Below, one piece after another: positions 8,652 to 16,722 of a stretch of 36,561 bases of DNA. Position numbers and translations under genes: made by a program. Each line of letters begins with the position of its first letter. Within the stretch, counting starts at the first letter, position 1. The notes under the pieces are model-generated. The model searched no databases and had not been told where the DNA came from. It saw only the letters and a list, made by a program, of their open reading frames with translations. The DNA comes from an uncultured Lysobacteraceae bacterium. GTDB lineage: Bacteria > Pseudomonadota > Gammaproteobacteria > Xanthomonadales > Rhodanobacteraceae. Where the stretch lies: assembly GCA_946482585.1 (NCBI GenBank), contig CAMLSI010000004.1, forward strand, positions 1 through 36,561. The letters run 5' to 3'.

Positions 8652-8858
8652 CAGGCTGTTGAGATACTGTCTGCCAGGGCGATCCCGGCAGGGATCGCAC
8701 GAGGGTCGATCGCGCAAGCGATTGATTCTCAGGGAACGCGCGCACGCTTCGATTGCGCCGCTCGATGGAGAAATCGGCGTTCGCCCGTTTCTCCACATCC
8801 TGCCGGACGCGTCGCTGCAGCGCGCCTTGCGGGCGGCGCGGCCGCTGCAACAGACTGC
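8651..8858. mobile_element. MITE-like element with imperfect terminal inverted repeats
   Basis: The left end GCAGGCTGTTG (8651-8661) and the right end CAACAGACTGC (8848-8858) are inverted copies matching at 10 of 11 positions. Between them lie four hairpins: 8679-8698 (8-bp perfect stem, GGCA loop), about 8708-8727 (stem closed by a GCAA tetraloop), one built on GGAGAAA/TTTCTCC, and one built on TGCAGCG/CGCTGCA. There is no full transposase gene, though the minus strand is open across the element. No convincing target duplication was seen. It could be a non-autonomous insertion or a palindromic intergenic repeat. Confidence 0.45.
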
Positions 8859-8883
8859 GATCCCGCCCCAGCCGCTGCGTGCC

Positions 8884-9657
8884 ATGGCCAAAGACATTCC
8901 AGCCGCAGTCCGCGAAATCTGCCTGTCGTTTCCGGAATCCGAAGAGTACGTGTCACACGGCTCGCCGAATTTCCGTGTGCGCGGCGGCAAGACTTACGCG
9001 AGCTTCGCGCTCAATCATCACGGCGACGGCCGCGTCGCGCTCTGGCTCGGCTCCCCGCCGGGCGCCCAGGAGCAGCACGTGCGCGACGAACCGGAATACT
9101 TCTTCGTGCCGCCCTATGTCGGGCCGCGCGGCTGGCTCGGCGTGGAACTCGACAAGGGGCTCGACTGGAAGCGCGTCGCCGGTCTCGTGCGCGACGCCTA
9201 CGAAAAAGTCGCCCCCGCCGCGCTGAGCAAGCAGATCGGCAAGACCATCGTCATCGTTCCGCCGAAGGCGCAGATGAGCCCCGAAGAGCGCGACCCCATG
9301 CTCGCGTCGGCCGTGCAGAAGCTCGTCGAACCGCTGCGCGAGTTCTGTCTGTCGTTGCCCGAAGTCGTCGAGGACCCGCGCTTCGGCGCGCCGTCATGGC
9401 AGGCAGGCAAGCGCACGTTCGCGATGGCGTATCGCTACGACGAGACGCTGACCTTCGGCTTCTGGGTCGGCGTCGAGCAGCAAGGGCTCTACACCGGCGA
9501 CAAGCGCTATTCGATACCGCCGTACATGGGCCACAACGGCTGGATCGCGCTCAGGGTCGGCGCGAAGCCGAACTGGAAGGAAATCCGCGGTCTCGCGCTC
9601 CACAGCTATCGCCACTTCGCGCTCAAACGCATGCTCGCGAAGCTCGGCGCCGGATGA
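8884..9657 (+). CDS. Tandem MmcQ/YjbR-fold protein (DUF419 duplication)
   Basis: This 257-residue protein contains two copies of the MmcQ/YjbR fold, normally found singly in proteins of about 115 residues. Copy 1 spans about 5-110 and copy 2 about 146-252. The copies align directly: VREICLSFPE with LREFCLSLPE, PPYVGPRGWLGVEL (76-89) with PPYMGHNGWIALRV (212-225), and LDWKRVAGLVRDAY (93-106) with PNWKEIRGLALHSY (229-242). ATG 8884 puts the first domain at the N-terminus, as in single-domain relatives; upstream in-frame sequence runs into the MITE-like element. The fold resembles CyaY-like DNA-binding proteins, but the function of the family is not settled. No signal peptide, so cytoplasmic. 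Confidence 0.88.
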   Translation: MAKDIPAAVREICLSFPESEEYVSHGSPNFRVRGGKTYASFALNHHGDGRVALWLGSPPGAQEQHVRDEPEYFFVPPYVGPRGWLGVELDKGLDWKRVAGLVRDAYEKVAPAALSKQIGKTIVIVPPKAQMSPEERDPMLASAVQKLVEPLREFCLSLPEVVEDPRFGAPSWQAGKRTFAMAYRYDETLTFGFWVGVEQQGLYTGDKRYSIPPYMGHNGWIALRVGAKPNWKEIRGLALHSYRHFALKRMLAKLGAG

Positions 9658-9667
9658 CGCGATCGCG

Positions 9668-9687
9668 TCGCGCGCGGCAGCGCGCGA
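9668..9687. terminator. GC hairpin between convergent genes
   Basis: TCGCGCGC (9668-9675) pairs with GCGCGCGA (9680-9687) around a GGCA loop; wobble pairing extends the stem by about two bases. It lies in the 67-bp gap between the convergent MmcQ/YjbR and kinase genes. There is no T tract, so termination is inferred from position and stability. Confidence 0.45.
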
Positions 9688-9724
9688 TGCGGCGATTCAC
9701 AGTGACCGCGGGCGCCGCGATGAT

Positions 9725-12445
9725 TCACGGGGTCGCGGGCCGTCCCAGCGCTCGCTCCGCATTGGCGTATACGCGGCTGCGGCCGCCGTCGGCCTTGGCC
9801 AGCCCATCCACCGCGGCGGCGAGCGACGGCAGCGCCGCAGCGCGATCGCCGCGCTGTGCGGCGATCAGTCCCTGCAGCGCATCGACGCGCAGTTTCCAGA
9901 AACCGTCGGCGCCGCCGGCTTCGAGCGCTGCCGGATCCAGCACCGCGGCGAGCCGCGCGGCCTCGTCGGGTTTGCGCCGTTCGAGCGAGATCGCGCAGAG
10001 CCAGTACGTGGCCATCTGGCTTTGCGGATTCATTTCGCCGAACTGCGCGACGAGGTGTGCGCGGGACGGGCGCACTTTGCCGTCGGCGGCGTCGGCGTCG
10101 CCGCTCTCGAACAAGGCCTGGCCCCAATTGATGGCCGTGACCGCGCTGATGTTGTGCTCGGGGCCGAATTTCGCGAGCGCGCCTTCGTGCACGCGCTGCG
10201 CGTAGTCGAGCGCCTTGGGCCAGTCGGCCCGGCGCACCGCGATATCGAACAGATCGCTGAGCACCATGATGTTGCGCGTGTGCGCGGCGCCGAGCAGCGT
10301 AACGATGGTCTGCTGCGCGTCGACGAGCTGCGTTTCGGCGGTCGCGAGATCGCCCTCGAGCGTGTACGTGCGCGCGACCGCTGCCTTGGCGAACGCGACG
10401 ACGAGACCGTTGTCGTCGTCGCGCGCGGCGATCTCGGCAATGAGCGCGGCGCCTTCGGCCCGCGCGCCGGCCAGGTCGCCGGTCTGTGTCAGCGCATTGA
10501 TCAGATCCATGCGCAGCGAATCGCGCTGCGTGACGTTGTCGGGTTCGGTTTCGCGCACGATCGGTATCGCGACGCGGAGTTCCGCCAGCCCCTTGGCGTA
10601 TTCGCCCTGATTCATCAGGTAGACGCTCCAGGCCGACGCGCGCACGTATTTCGCGTAGGCGTCGCTGGTCTTCGCGGTCAGCGCATCGAGCGTCCGGAGT
10701 TCCTTCAGCGCCTCGTCGAACTTGCTGGTGCGCGCGAGTATTCGCGCGACAAAACTGCGCGCCTTGAGCGCGCCGCGGCTCGTGGCGCCTTCGCTGTCTT
10801 CGTAGAGCGCCAGTGCGCGCCGCGCTTCGTCCTCGGCCTCCGGCAACAGCTCGAGCATGTTGAACAGGGTCACCAGGCTCATGCGGATCGAGGCCTCGGT
10901 CAGCGGCTGCGCGCCGAACCGCCGCGACACGCGCTCGCGCGCGCCGAGCAGGATGTCCTTGAGCGACGCGCTCTGGCCCTTGGCGACCACGAGCGGATTG
11001 GAGCGGCCGATCAGATCTTCGTTGAGGAAGCGGTTGATCGCGGTGGCGCGATCGAGCTCCTGCTGCGCAAGGTTGCGTGCGCGCAGCGCGGCGCCGTAGA
11101 GACCGAGCACGACGGCGACGCCCGCCGCGAGCGCGACGACGAGTGCGACCAGATACGGCCGCCGCGCGCGATTGCGCGCGAGCGATTCGCGCACGCTGCG
11201 CGCCTGTTCCTCGCTGCGCCGCGCCGACTCGATCCGCACGCGGCGCGGCTCGCGGTCGCGCAGACGCGCGGCGAGTTCGGCGACCGTCGCAAGGCGCCGC
11301 TCGGGATCGCCGTCGGTCGCGAGACGAATGTCCTCGCGCAGCAGTTCGTCGGCGACGTCCTGCTCCCAGCTCGACACCATGGGCTTGTCGAGCCGGCCAG
11401 CCAGCAGCTGATACAGCAGGATGCCGAGCGCGAACACGTCGCTCTGCACCGTCGGGGCGTGACCGGCGAACACTTCGGGCGCGACGTACAGCGGCGTACC
11501 CGCCGACGAATCGGTCGCGATGCTCTGGGTGACGGTGAGACCTAGCTGCGTGATGCCGAGCGATTCGAGACGCTCGGGGTCGAGCAGGCGGCCGCTGCCG
11601 AAATCGGTCAGGCGGATATGCCAGCCGGAATCGGCCTGCGCGATCAGCACGTTGGCCGGCTTGAGGTCCTTGTGCAGCACGCCGACGCCGTGCGCCGCGG
11701 CGACCGCATCGGCGATCTGCAGGAACAGCGCGACGCGCTCGTCGCTGCCGAGCGCGGACAGATGCTGCTCCGACCACGCGAGCAGGCTTTCGCCGCCGTA
11801 GTGGCATTCGAGGAAAAACGGCGGGTTCTCGAAGTTCCAGTCGATGATGTCGACGAAGTGCGCGCGGTCGTCGAGGCTTTCCTGCAGTACGCGCGACAGC
11901 GTGGCTTCGCGCTTGAGCGAACGCAGGCGTTCGCCGTCGGCGCCGAACTTGTAGACGCGCTTCTCGCGCGTCTTGGCGTGCTCGGCCAGCCAGACCTCGC
12001 TCCCGCGGTTGCTGCCGAGCTGGCGTCGCAGCTGGAAATTCTCGCGCCCCGGCACGGGCTGGCCCGCCGAGAGATCGAGCCGGCTCGCGAGCCGGCGCCC
12101 GACCGCGATGCGTTCGATCGCACCGTCGAGGCGATAGCCGATGCGGGCCTGGGTCTGCACGCGCTCGGCATTCGCCTCGCCGAGCGCGCGGCGCAGCTTG
12201 TTGATCGCGTTCGGCAGCACCTTGTCGACCGTGATGCGCCCGGCCCAGACCTCGCGCAGCAGTTCTTCCTTGGTCACGACCTCGCCGGCATGGCGCAGCA
12301 GGTAGGCCAGCACCTCGAGCGCGCGCCGTTCGACGTCGACCGGCAGACCGGCCACGCGCAGTTCGAAGCGCGCCTCATCGAATTCGGCAGTGCCGAAGCG
12401 GTAGCTGTAGGAATTCCGTTCGGGGGCGTCTTGTTCGGTCTTCAT
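9725..12445 (-). CDS. Winged-helix / Ser-Thr kinase / TM / TPR sensor regulator
   Basis: Four modules follow in one chain (numbered from the longer start at 12526): an OmpR/PhoB-type winged helix (about 40-135; TKEELLREVWAGRITVDKVL, GYRLDG), a protein kinase domain (about 168-425) with K193, HKD 285-287 in LHKDLKPANVL, DFG 308-310 and APE 349-351, one transmembrane helix (about 457-479), and a C-terminal TPR-like helical region of about 450 residues, probably periplasmic. All core catalytic residues are present, so it should be an active kinase. ATG 12445 is preferred because ATG 12526 lies inside the upstream direct repeats; neither has a Shine-Dalgarno, so the longer form cannot be excluded. 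The DNA-binding domain on a membrane kinase suggests direct one-component transcription control with phosphorylation. Confidence 0.92.
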   Translation of the reverse strand: MKTEQDAPERNSYSYRFGTAEFDEARFELRVAGLPVDVERRALEVLAYLLRHAGEVVTKEELLREVWAGRITVDKVLPNAINKLRRALGEANAERVQTQARIGYRLDGAIERIAVGRRLASRLDLSAGQPVPGRENFQLRRQLGSNRGSEVWLAEHAKTREKRVYKFGADGERLRSLKREATLSRVLQESLDDRAHFVDIIDWNFENPPFFLECHYGGESLLAWSEQHLSALGSDERVALFLQIADAVAAAHGVGVLHKDLKPANVLIAQADSGWHIRLTDFGSGRLLDPERLESLGITQLGLTVTQSIATDSSAGTPLYVAPEVFAGHAPTVQSDVFALGILLYQLLAGRLDKPMVSSWEQDVADELLREDIRLATDGDPERRLATVAELAARLRDREPRRVRIESARRSEEQARSVRESLARNRARRPYLVALVVALAAGVAVVLGLYGAALRARNLAQQELDRATAINRFLNEDLIGRSNPLVVAKGQSASLKDILLGARERVSRRFGAQPLTEASIRMSLVTLFNMLELLPEAEDEARRALALYEDSEGATSRGALKARSFVARILARTSKFDEALKELRTLDALTAKTSDAYAKYVRASAWSVYLMNQGEYAKGLAELRVAIPIVRETEPDNVTQRDSLRMDLINALTQTGDLAGARAEGAALIAEIAARDDDNGLVVAFAKAAVARTYTLEGDLATAETQLVDAQQTIVTLLGAAHTRNIMVLSDLFDIAVRRADWPKALDYAQRVHEGALAKFGPEHNISAVTAINWGQALFESGDADAADGKVRPSRAHLVAQFGEMNPQSQMATYWLCAISLERRKPDEAARLAAVLDPAALEAGGADGFWKLRVDALQGLIAAQRGDRAAALPSLAAAVDGLAKADGGRSRVYANAERALGRPATP

Positions 12446-12516
12446 CTGTGCTGAAGGGGCGGCGCCGGCGCCGTCATGCGCCGGTTCTCCGGGGAGGAAA
12501 TCGTCGCAGATCGCGG

Positions 12517-12552
12517 CGTTACCCATCCGTTACCGCACCGTTATCCATCCGT
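12517..12552. promoter_or_regulatory. Three tandem 11-bp direct repeats, putative winged-helix operator
   Basis: CGTTACCCATC (12517), CGTTACCGCAC (12528) and CGTTATCCATC (12539) follow each other with an exact 11-bp period, and a fourth unit keeps only CGT. On the kinase strand the core is GGTAACG, GGTAACG, GATAACG. Eleven-base spacing is that of PhoB-type tandem winged-helix sites. It lies between the divergent winged-helix kinase and the secreted protein gene at 12683. Confidence 0.55.
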
Positions 12553-12682
12553 GCCTACGAAGTTCGTCGTGAACACTAGCATGCGTCCCCTGCGCCGGCC
12601 CATGGCATGTCCATGACCCGCACGGAAACGGCTTCGAACAGCACGGACGCCGGCGCAGGTTCCCCTGAATTCGGAGAGACTC

Positions 12683-14299
12683 ATGTCGAACGCGAAACTG
12701 GGCGCCGCGCTTGCTGCGGCGCTGCTCTACGCGCCGCTCGCCGCGGCGCAGACCGCCTCCTGGCGGGTCGTCGCCGGCGAAGACGGCCGTGTCATCACCG
12801 CCGGCCTGCCCAACGGCACCAGCCGCAGCTTCTACGACGAGATCCTCGGCGATGCCGGCGGCGACCTCGTCGGACTGCGCATATCGAGCCCGGACAGCCT
12901 CGCCGGCTACTGGGCGCGCCAGCTCGGCGCGCTCGTCCGCTATGCCCAGCTCGGCGTCGCCGGCACGACCGGTCCCGGCCGCAGCGGCGCCGAGGCGGCG
13001 CACGTGTTCCAGACCATCTATTCCGGCGAAGGCGCTGCGTCGCCCGACGGCCGGCGCCTGCTGACGGCGCGTGCCGGCGAAGCCGGTTCGTCCACGAATT
13101 CGAGCTACGGCATGTGGCTCTGGGACGGCACGCGCAACCTCGAGATCGCCCGCGCGCAGACCGAGGGCCTGCTCGGGCCGGGCTTCGGTCCCGGCTGGCG
13201 CTTCGCCGATTCCTCGACGTTCGCGACCGGCCGCGCGCTGACCGGCGGCAGTGCCCTGCTCGATGCAAGCGTGCTGAGCCCGACCAACGGCAGCAGTCAT
13301 GCCATCGTCAAATACGTGCCCGGCATCGGCAACAAGCCGTGCCTGCGCGCCGGCACCGCCGACGCCGCGCTCGCGCCGGGGCTCGCCGCCGGCGATACCT
13401 TCCAGACCAACTGGGACATGTACGCCGATCTCAGCGTCACGCGCGACGGCCGTGTCTATGGCGTCTTCGACGCGAGCGGCTCGCGCGGCGGTATCTGGGA
13501 AATCTGCAGCGGCGCGCCGCGCGCGATCGCAGTCGACGACGAAACCGGCGCACGCGGTCCCGACCTCGGCATCGCCACGGCGACCTTCACCAACGAATTC
13601 GAGCCGGCCTATCCCGGCATCGGCAATCAGTTCTACTTCTTCAATTACTTCCGCCGCACGTCCGGCGCAGTCAGCGAATACGGCCTGTTCTGGCACGACG
13701 GCGCGCGCAACCGCCCGCTGGCTTACGGGGACGTGTCGGGCTACTACGGCCCGAACTGGGGCGACGCGACCTGGGCCAATTTCAATCCCGATTCGCTGAG
13801 CGCCAACGGCGCCTACGCCGCATTCAACGCACGGGTGCAGACGGCCGACAGCAGCCCCACGGGCTTCTGGCGCGTCCGCACGGGGCAGCGGCCCGAGCTC
13901 GTCGCGGTGATCGGCATACCCGGCACCTACGGCCCCGAGCCGAACCGCACCTGGAGCCATTTCGGGGCCAGCGCCGTACTCGCCAACGGCGGCCTCGTAC
14001 TCGAGGCGCGTACGAATCCCGGCGACGTCAACGGACTCTGGCTGCTCGAACCCGGTCGCGCGCCGCGCAAGCTGCTCGAACCGGGCCAGACGATTTCGAT
14101 CGCGACCACGACCGGTACCGTGCAGACCACCGTGTCCGCTTTCGACCTGCCGGGCGAAGGCTCCGACAACAGCCGAGGACGCGACCGCTGGATCGGCATG
14201 GACGGCACCGTGCTCGTCTCGGTGATCGTACCGATCTACGGCGAAGTGCTGCTCGCGACGCAGGCCTCGGACCGGATCTTCAGGGGCGGCATGGAATAG
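12683..14299 (+). CDS. Secreted protein with repeats and C-terminal IFRGGME motif
   Basis: This is a 538-residue exported protein. ATG 12683 follows CGGAGAG and gives a signal peptide cleaved near APLAAA/QTAS. The body consists of repeated stretches of the kind TNGSSHAIVKY, SVTRDGRVYGVFDAS, SANGAYAAFNARV, LANGGLVLEARTN and GMDGTVLVSVIV, each followed by a description-like strand. This recalls the NxxGxxxAR tandem repeats (DUF7453-like) of surface-anchored propellers, but I am not certain of the family. There is no visible catalytic motif. The last residues, ASDRIFRGGME, match the C-terminal motif shared with four other exported proteins here. It is transcribed away from the winged-helix kinase and may be its target. 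Confidence 0.88.
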   Translation: MSNAKLGAALAAALLYAPLAAAQTASWRVVAGEDGRVITAGLPNGTSRSFYDEILGDAGGDLVGLRISSPDSLAGYWARQLGALVRYAQLGVAGTTGPGRSGAEAAHVFQTIYSGEGAASPDGRRLLTARAGEAGSSTNSSYGMWLWDGTRNLEIARAQTEGLLGPGFGPGWRFADSSTFATGRALTGGSALLDASVLSPTNGSSHAIVKYVPGIGNKPCLRAGTADAALAPGLAAGDTFQTNWDMYADLSVTRDGRVYGVFDASGSRGGIWEICSGAPRAIAVDDETGARGPDLGIATATFTNEFEPAYPGIGNQFYFFNYFRRTSGAVSEYGLFWHDGARNRPLAYGDVSGYYGPNWGDATWANFNPDSLSANGAYAAFNARVQTADSSPTGFWRVRTGQRPELVAVIGIPGTYGPEPNRTWSHFGASAVLANGGLVLEARTNPGDVNGLWLLEPGRAPRKLLEPGQTISIATTTGTVQTTVSAFDLPGEGSDNSRGRDRWIGMDGTVLVSVIVPIYGEVLLATQASDRIFRGGME

Positions 14300-14483
14300 G
14301 CCATTGACCGGATGGCCGCGGGACACCGGTGGGCCGGCCGAGCATCGATGACCCGGCGACGGGCAGGCCCGGCGGTGACCGACGTGCGCCTCGGCGGCCT
14401 CGCACCGCTTGCCGGCGCGTACCTCTCCTCCTCAGCCGTCGCGGTTCCGGCCCAGTGCTCGGTTGCCCATTCCCGCAACCTCG

Positions 14484-14504
14484 CCGCCTGCCCCTGGCAG
14501 GCGG
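14484..14504 (+). terminator. Hairpin downstream of the secreted protein gene
   Basis: CCGCCTGCC pairs with GGCAGGCGG around a CCT loop (9-bp stem), about 185 bp past the stop at 14299 and 65 bp before the next gene. There is no T tract. It may end the upstream transcript or structure the leader of the next gene. Confidence 0.35.
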
Positions 14505-14569
14505 GGGCTTCCGGCGCAACGCGGTCCGCCTCGCCCCTTCACCCTCCAGACACCATCAAGGATTCCGCA

Positions 14570-15484
14570 ATGCGCCGTTTCTCCCCTGCCGGCCTGACAT
14601 CGAACCCTCGCTCGAACGCCGCACCGTCGCGACGCCCTCGCGCTATTCGCTCGATATGGGCGCTGATCGTGTGCGCCGGCGGCGCGGCGGGCGCACAGAC
14701 GTCCGCGGCCGGTACATGCGAAGCCAATTTCGCCAAGAGCGGCAGCCCGTTCAGCAGCACGCAGTACACGAGCAGCGTCACGGTCGACGACCTCGGCCCC
14801 GCCGAGGCACTGAGCCAGGTGCGCGGCATCATGATCGCGGAAAAGATGGACGTGATCACGGAAGACTCCGAGGGCGGAACCATGCTGGTGGAACAGCGCG
14901 CGACCGCGACCACACGTGCGATTCCGACGCTGGTTTCCGTCACCGGAAAGGGTACGGCGACCCGGATCGACATGATGGTCAAGATCGACAGGGGCGTGCT
15001 GGCCAAGCAGGAAGACATCAAGCGCTACATGTGCGAACTGCTGGCAAAAGCGCGAGGCGGCGAAGCCGGCCGGCTGGCCGCGGCACAGGGGGCCAAGGCA
15101 CAGAACGCCGAGTTCTCGGCCAAAAAAGACGCGTACGTGTTTTCGATGGAGATCGCCAACGAAGCGAAGGCCAACGTCGTCGCCCTGAATGCACGCCACA
15201 AAGGACGCACGTACACGCTCAGCGGCAAGGTCGACTACATCCAGCAGGACGGCGACGACTACAACCTGTCGTTCGAGATTCCCGAGATGCGCGACCGCGC
15301 GCTGGGCCCTCTGCCCGGTCAAGCCAACTTCCGCGTCGGCTTGGCGTGTCTGTTCCGGCCCAATCAGCTAGCCACGGTGCTCACGCTGCGCGCGAAGCAA
15401 CGCGTCACGCTTACCGGCACCTTCTATCGCTACGACGATTTCAAGAAAGTCGCGTGGCTGGAGAACTGCAAGCAGGTGCGGTGA
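14570..15484 (+). CDS. Exported protein with C-terminal OB-fold (tRNA_anti-like)
   Basis: This 304-residue protein has an Arg-rich N-terminus followed by a hydrophobic segment ending GGAAGAQTSA, a likely signal peptide (cleavage near residue 43). ATG 14570 was chosen because AAGGA lies 8 bases before it. Residues about 50-150 are an uncharacterised alpha/beta region. The C-terminal part (about 205-300) has the pattern of the tRNA_anti-like OB-fold (PF12869): RTYTLSGKVDYI, a VGLACLF strand, LRAKQRVTLTGTFYRYDDF. In this family the fold occurs in exported or lipid-anchored proteins and does not imply tRNA binding. The two cysteines CLF and ENCK could form a disulfide. Function is unknown. Confidence 0.83.
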   Translation: MRRFSPAGLTSNPRSNAAPSRRPRAIRSIWALIVCAGGAAGAQTSAAGTCEANFAKSGSPFSSTQYTSSVTVDDLGPAEALSQVRGIMIAEKMDVITEDSEGGTMLVEQRATATTRAIPTLVSVTGKGTATRIDMMVKIDRGVLAKQEDIKRYMCELLAKARGGEAGRLAAAQGAKAQNAEFSAKKDAYVFSMEIANEAKANVVALNARHKGRTYTLSGKVDYIQQDGDDYNLSFEIPEMRDRALGPLPGQANFRVGLACLFRPNQLATVLTLRAKQRVTLTGTFYRYDDFKKVAWLENCKQVR

Positions 15485-15590
15485 GCGTTCTCAGGATTCT
15501 CGCAGTACTCATCGACGGCGACGTCCGTCGGCCAGGCGCGCACAGCCCCGCCGGCGGCCGCCGCGGACGGCGAGTCCGCCGGTCACCTCC

Positions 15591-15654
15591 CTCGAAGACC
15601 GCGACCGCAAGGACGCCAGGGATCGCTCTCGGCAGGAATGTCGCGGTCTTCGAG
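15591..15654. repeat. Perfect 15-bp inverted repeat with 34-nt loop
   Basis: CTCGAAGACCGCGAC (15591-15605) and GTCGCGGTCTTCGAG (15640-15654) are exact reverse complements around a 34-base loop and are followed by ACCTTTT. It lies between the convergent OB-fold and EamA genes. A bidirectional terminator is most likely; a structured RNA or short mobile remnant is possible. Confidence 0.6.
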
Positions 15655-15726
15655 ACCTTTTGCCCCGGCCGCCCGCCCCCCTCTTCGACGCGGCCGCGAG
15701 CCCCGCCCCAAGGGGCCTTCCGGCAA

Positions 15727-15760
15727 CGGGCGGCAACGGCGAGACGCCGCCCGGTTTTTT
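15727..15760 (+). terminator. Rho-independent terminator
   Basis: CGGGCGGC (15727-15734) pairs with GCCGCCCG (15746-15753), followed by a run of six T (15755-15760). This is the clearest intrinsic terminator in the window. It serves transcription from the OB-fold gene and abuts the stop codon of the convergent EamA gene. Confidence 0.75.
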
Positions 15761-15761
15761 C

Positions 15762-16676
15762 CTATCGCCGCCTCGCGAGCAGCGGGTGCACGATGACCGC
15801 CGCGACGATGATGACGACGCCGAGATAGAACGCCGCGTCGAGCTGGCGCTGCTCGCCGAACAGCAGCGCCGCGATCGCGATTGCGTAGACCGGCTCGAGA
15901 TTGATCGCGAGCTGCGCCGTGAAGGCGCTGATCTGGCGCAGCGCGACCAGCGACAGCGCAAACGGCAGCAAGGTGCAGCCGTAGGCGAGCACGACGAGCA
16001 GCGACGCGTCGCGCCAGCCCGGCAGCACGAACGCCGCCGCATCGCCGGCCAGGAGTGGCGCGACGCCCGTCAGCAGCACGGTGCCGGCGCCGAGTTCGAT
16101 CGCCGTGACCGTGAGTGCGTCGGATTGCCCGGCATGGCGCTTGTTCAGCGCCGAAAAAACCGATGCGAGAAACGCCGAGATCACGCCGACGAACAGGCCG
16201 AGCTGCATGCCCGGCGGCGTGCCGCCGACGACGAGCAGAACGCCGGGAACGACGGCGAGACCCAGACCGAGTTCGCGCGGATCGAACGGCCGCCGTGCGA
16301 TCCACGGCTCGACGAGCGCGAGAAAGATCGGGCAAAGCCCCATCGCGATCACGGCGACGGAAGCGTTCGCGAGCTTGATCGCGCCGTAGAACGCGAGCCA
16401 GTGCAGCGCGACGACGACGCCGATGCCCGCATAGATCGCGAGCTGTCGCCGCGGCATCGCGCGCAGGTTGCGCCAGACGCGCGGCAGCAACAGTGCCGTC
16501 GCGCTGACCAGCAGCATGCGCCACCAGACCAGCGCCGTGGCCGGCAGGCTGATCAGCTTGCCGAGGATCGCGGTGAGTCCCCAGAGCACGACGCAGAAAT
16601 GGATCTGCAACAGCGCGCGGGTCGAAGCGGAAACGGGCAAGGGACACCGGCGGACGGGAGAAAGAGCCACAAGCAT
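15762..16676 (-). CDS. EamA-family (DMT superfamily) transporter
   Basis: This 304-residue polytopic membrane protein has about ten hydrophobic helices arranged as two EamA halves (about 22-145 and 165-300). Typical DMT features are visible: LLQIHFCVVLWGLTAILGKL near the first helix, LHWLAFYGAIKLANASVAVI in the first repeat, and LEPVYAIAIAALLFGEQRQL in the second. ATG 16676 follows GGAGCAGGC. Members export amino acids or other small metabolites across the inner membrane. The substrate cannot be told from the sequence. It converges on the OB-fold gene and is followed, in the same orientation, by the PQQ-type propeller gene lying upstream at 16723, 46 bp away, so the two may share a transcript. 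Confidence 0.93.
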   Translation of the reverse strand: MLVALSPVRRCPLPVSASTRALLQIHFCVVLWGLTAILGKLISLPATALVWWRMLLVSATALLLPRVWRNLRAMPRRQLAIYAGIGVVVALHWLAFYGAIKLANASVAVIAMGLCPIFLALVEPWIARRPFDPRELGLGLAVVPGVLLVVGGTPPGMQLGLFVGVISAFLASVFSALNKRHAGQSDALTVTAIELGAGTVLLTGVAPLLAGDAAAFVLPGWRDASLLVVLAYGCTLLPFALSLVALRQISAFTAQLAINLEPVYAIAIAALLFGEQRQLDAAFYLGVVIIVAAVIVHPLLARRR

Positions 16677-16722
16677 GCCTGCTCCGCGCCGCGGCTGCAG
16701 GCCGCGGCGACATGGCGAATCG

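Noticed and set aside
8652..8883. Minus-strand open frame across the MITE-like element
   Set aside because: The frame of about 70-178 codons is Arg/Ser-rich, ends in the MITE-like repeat, and has no ribosome binding site or family pattern. It may be a fortuitous frame in a repeated element.
9606..11807. 733-codon open frame on the minus strand inside the kinase gene
   Set aside because: Same strand, different frame from the kinase. It is almost entirely Arg/Ala and has no family pattern, while the kinase frame carries all catalytic motifs.
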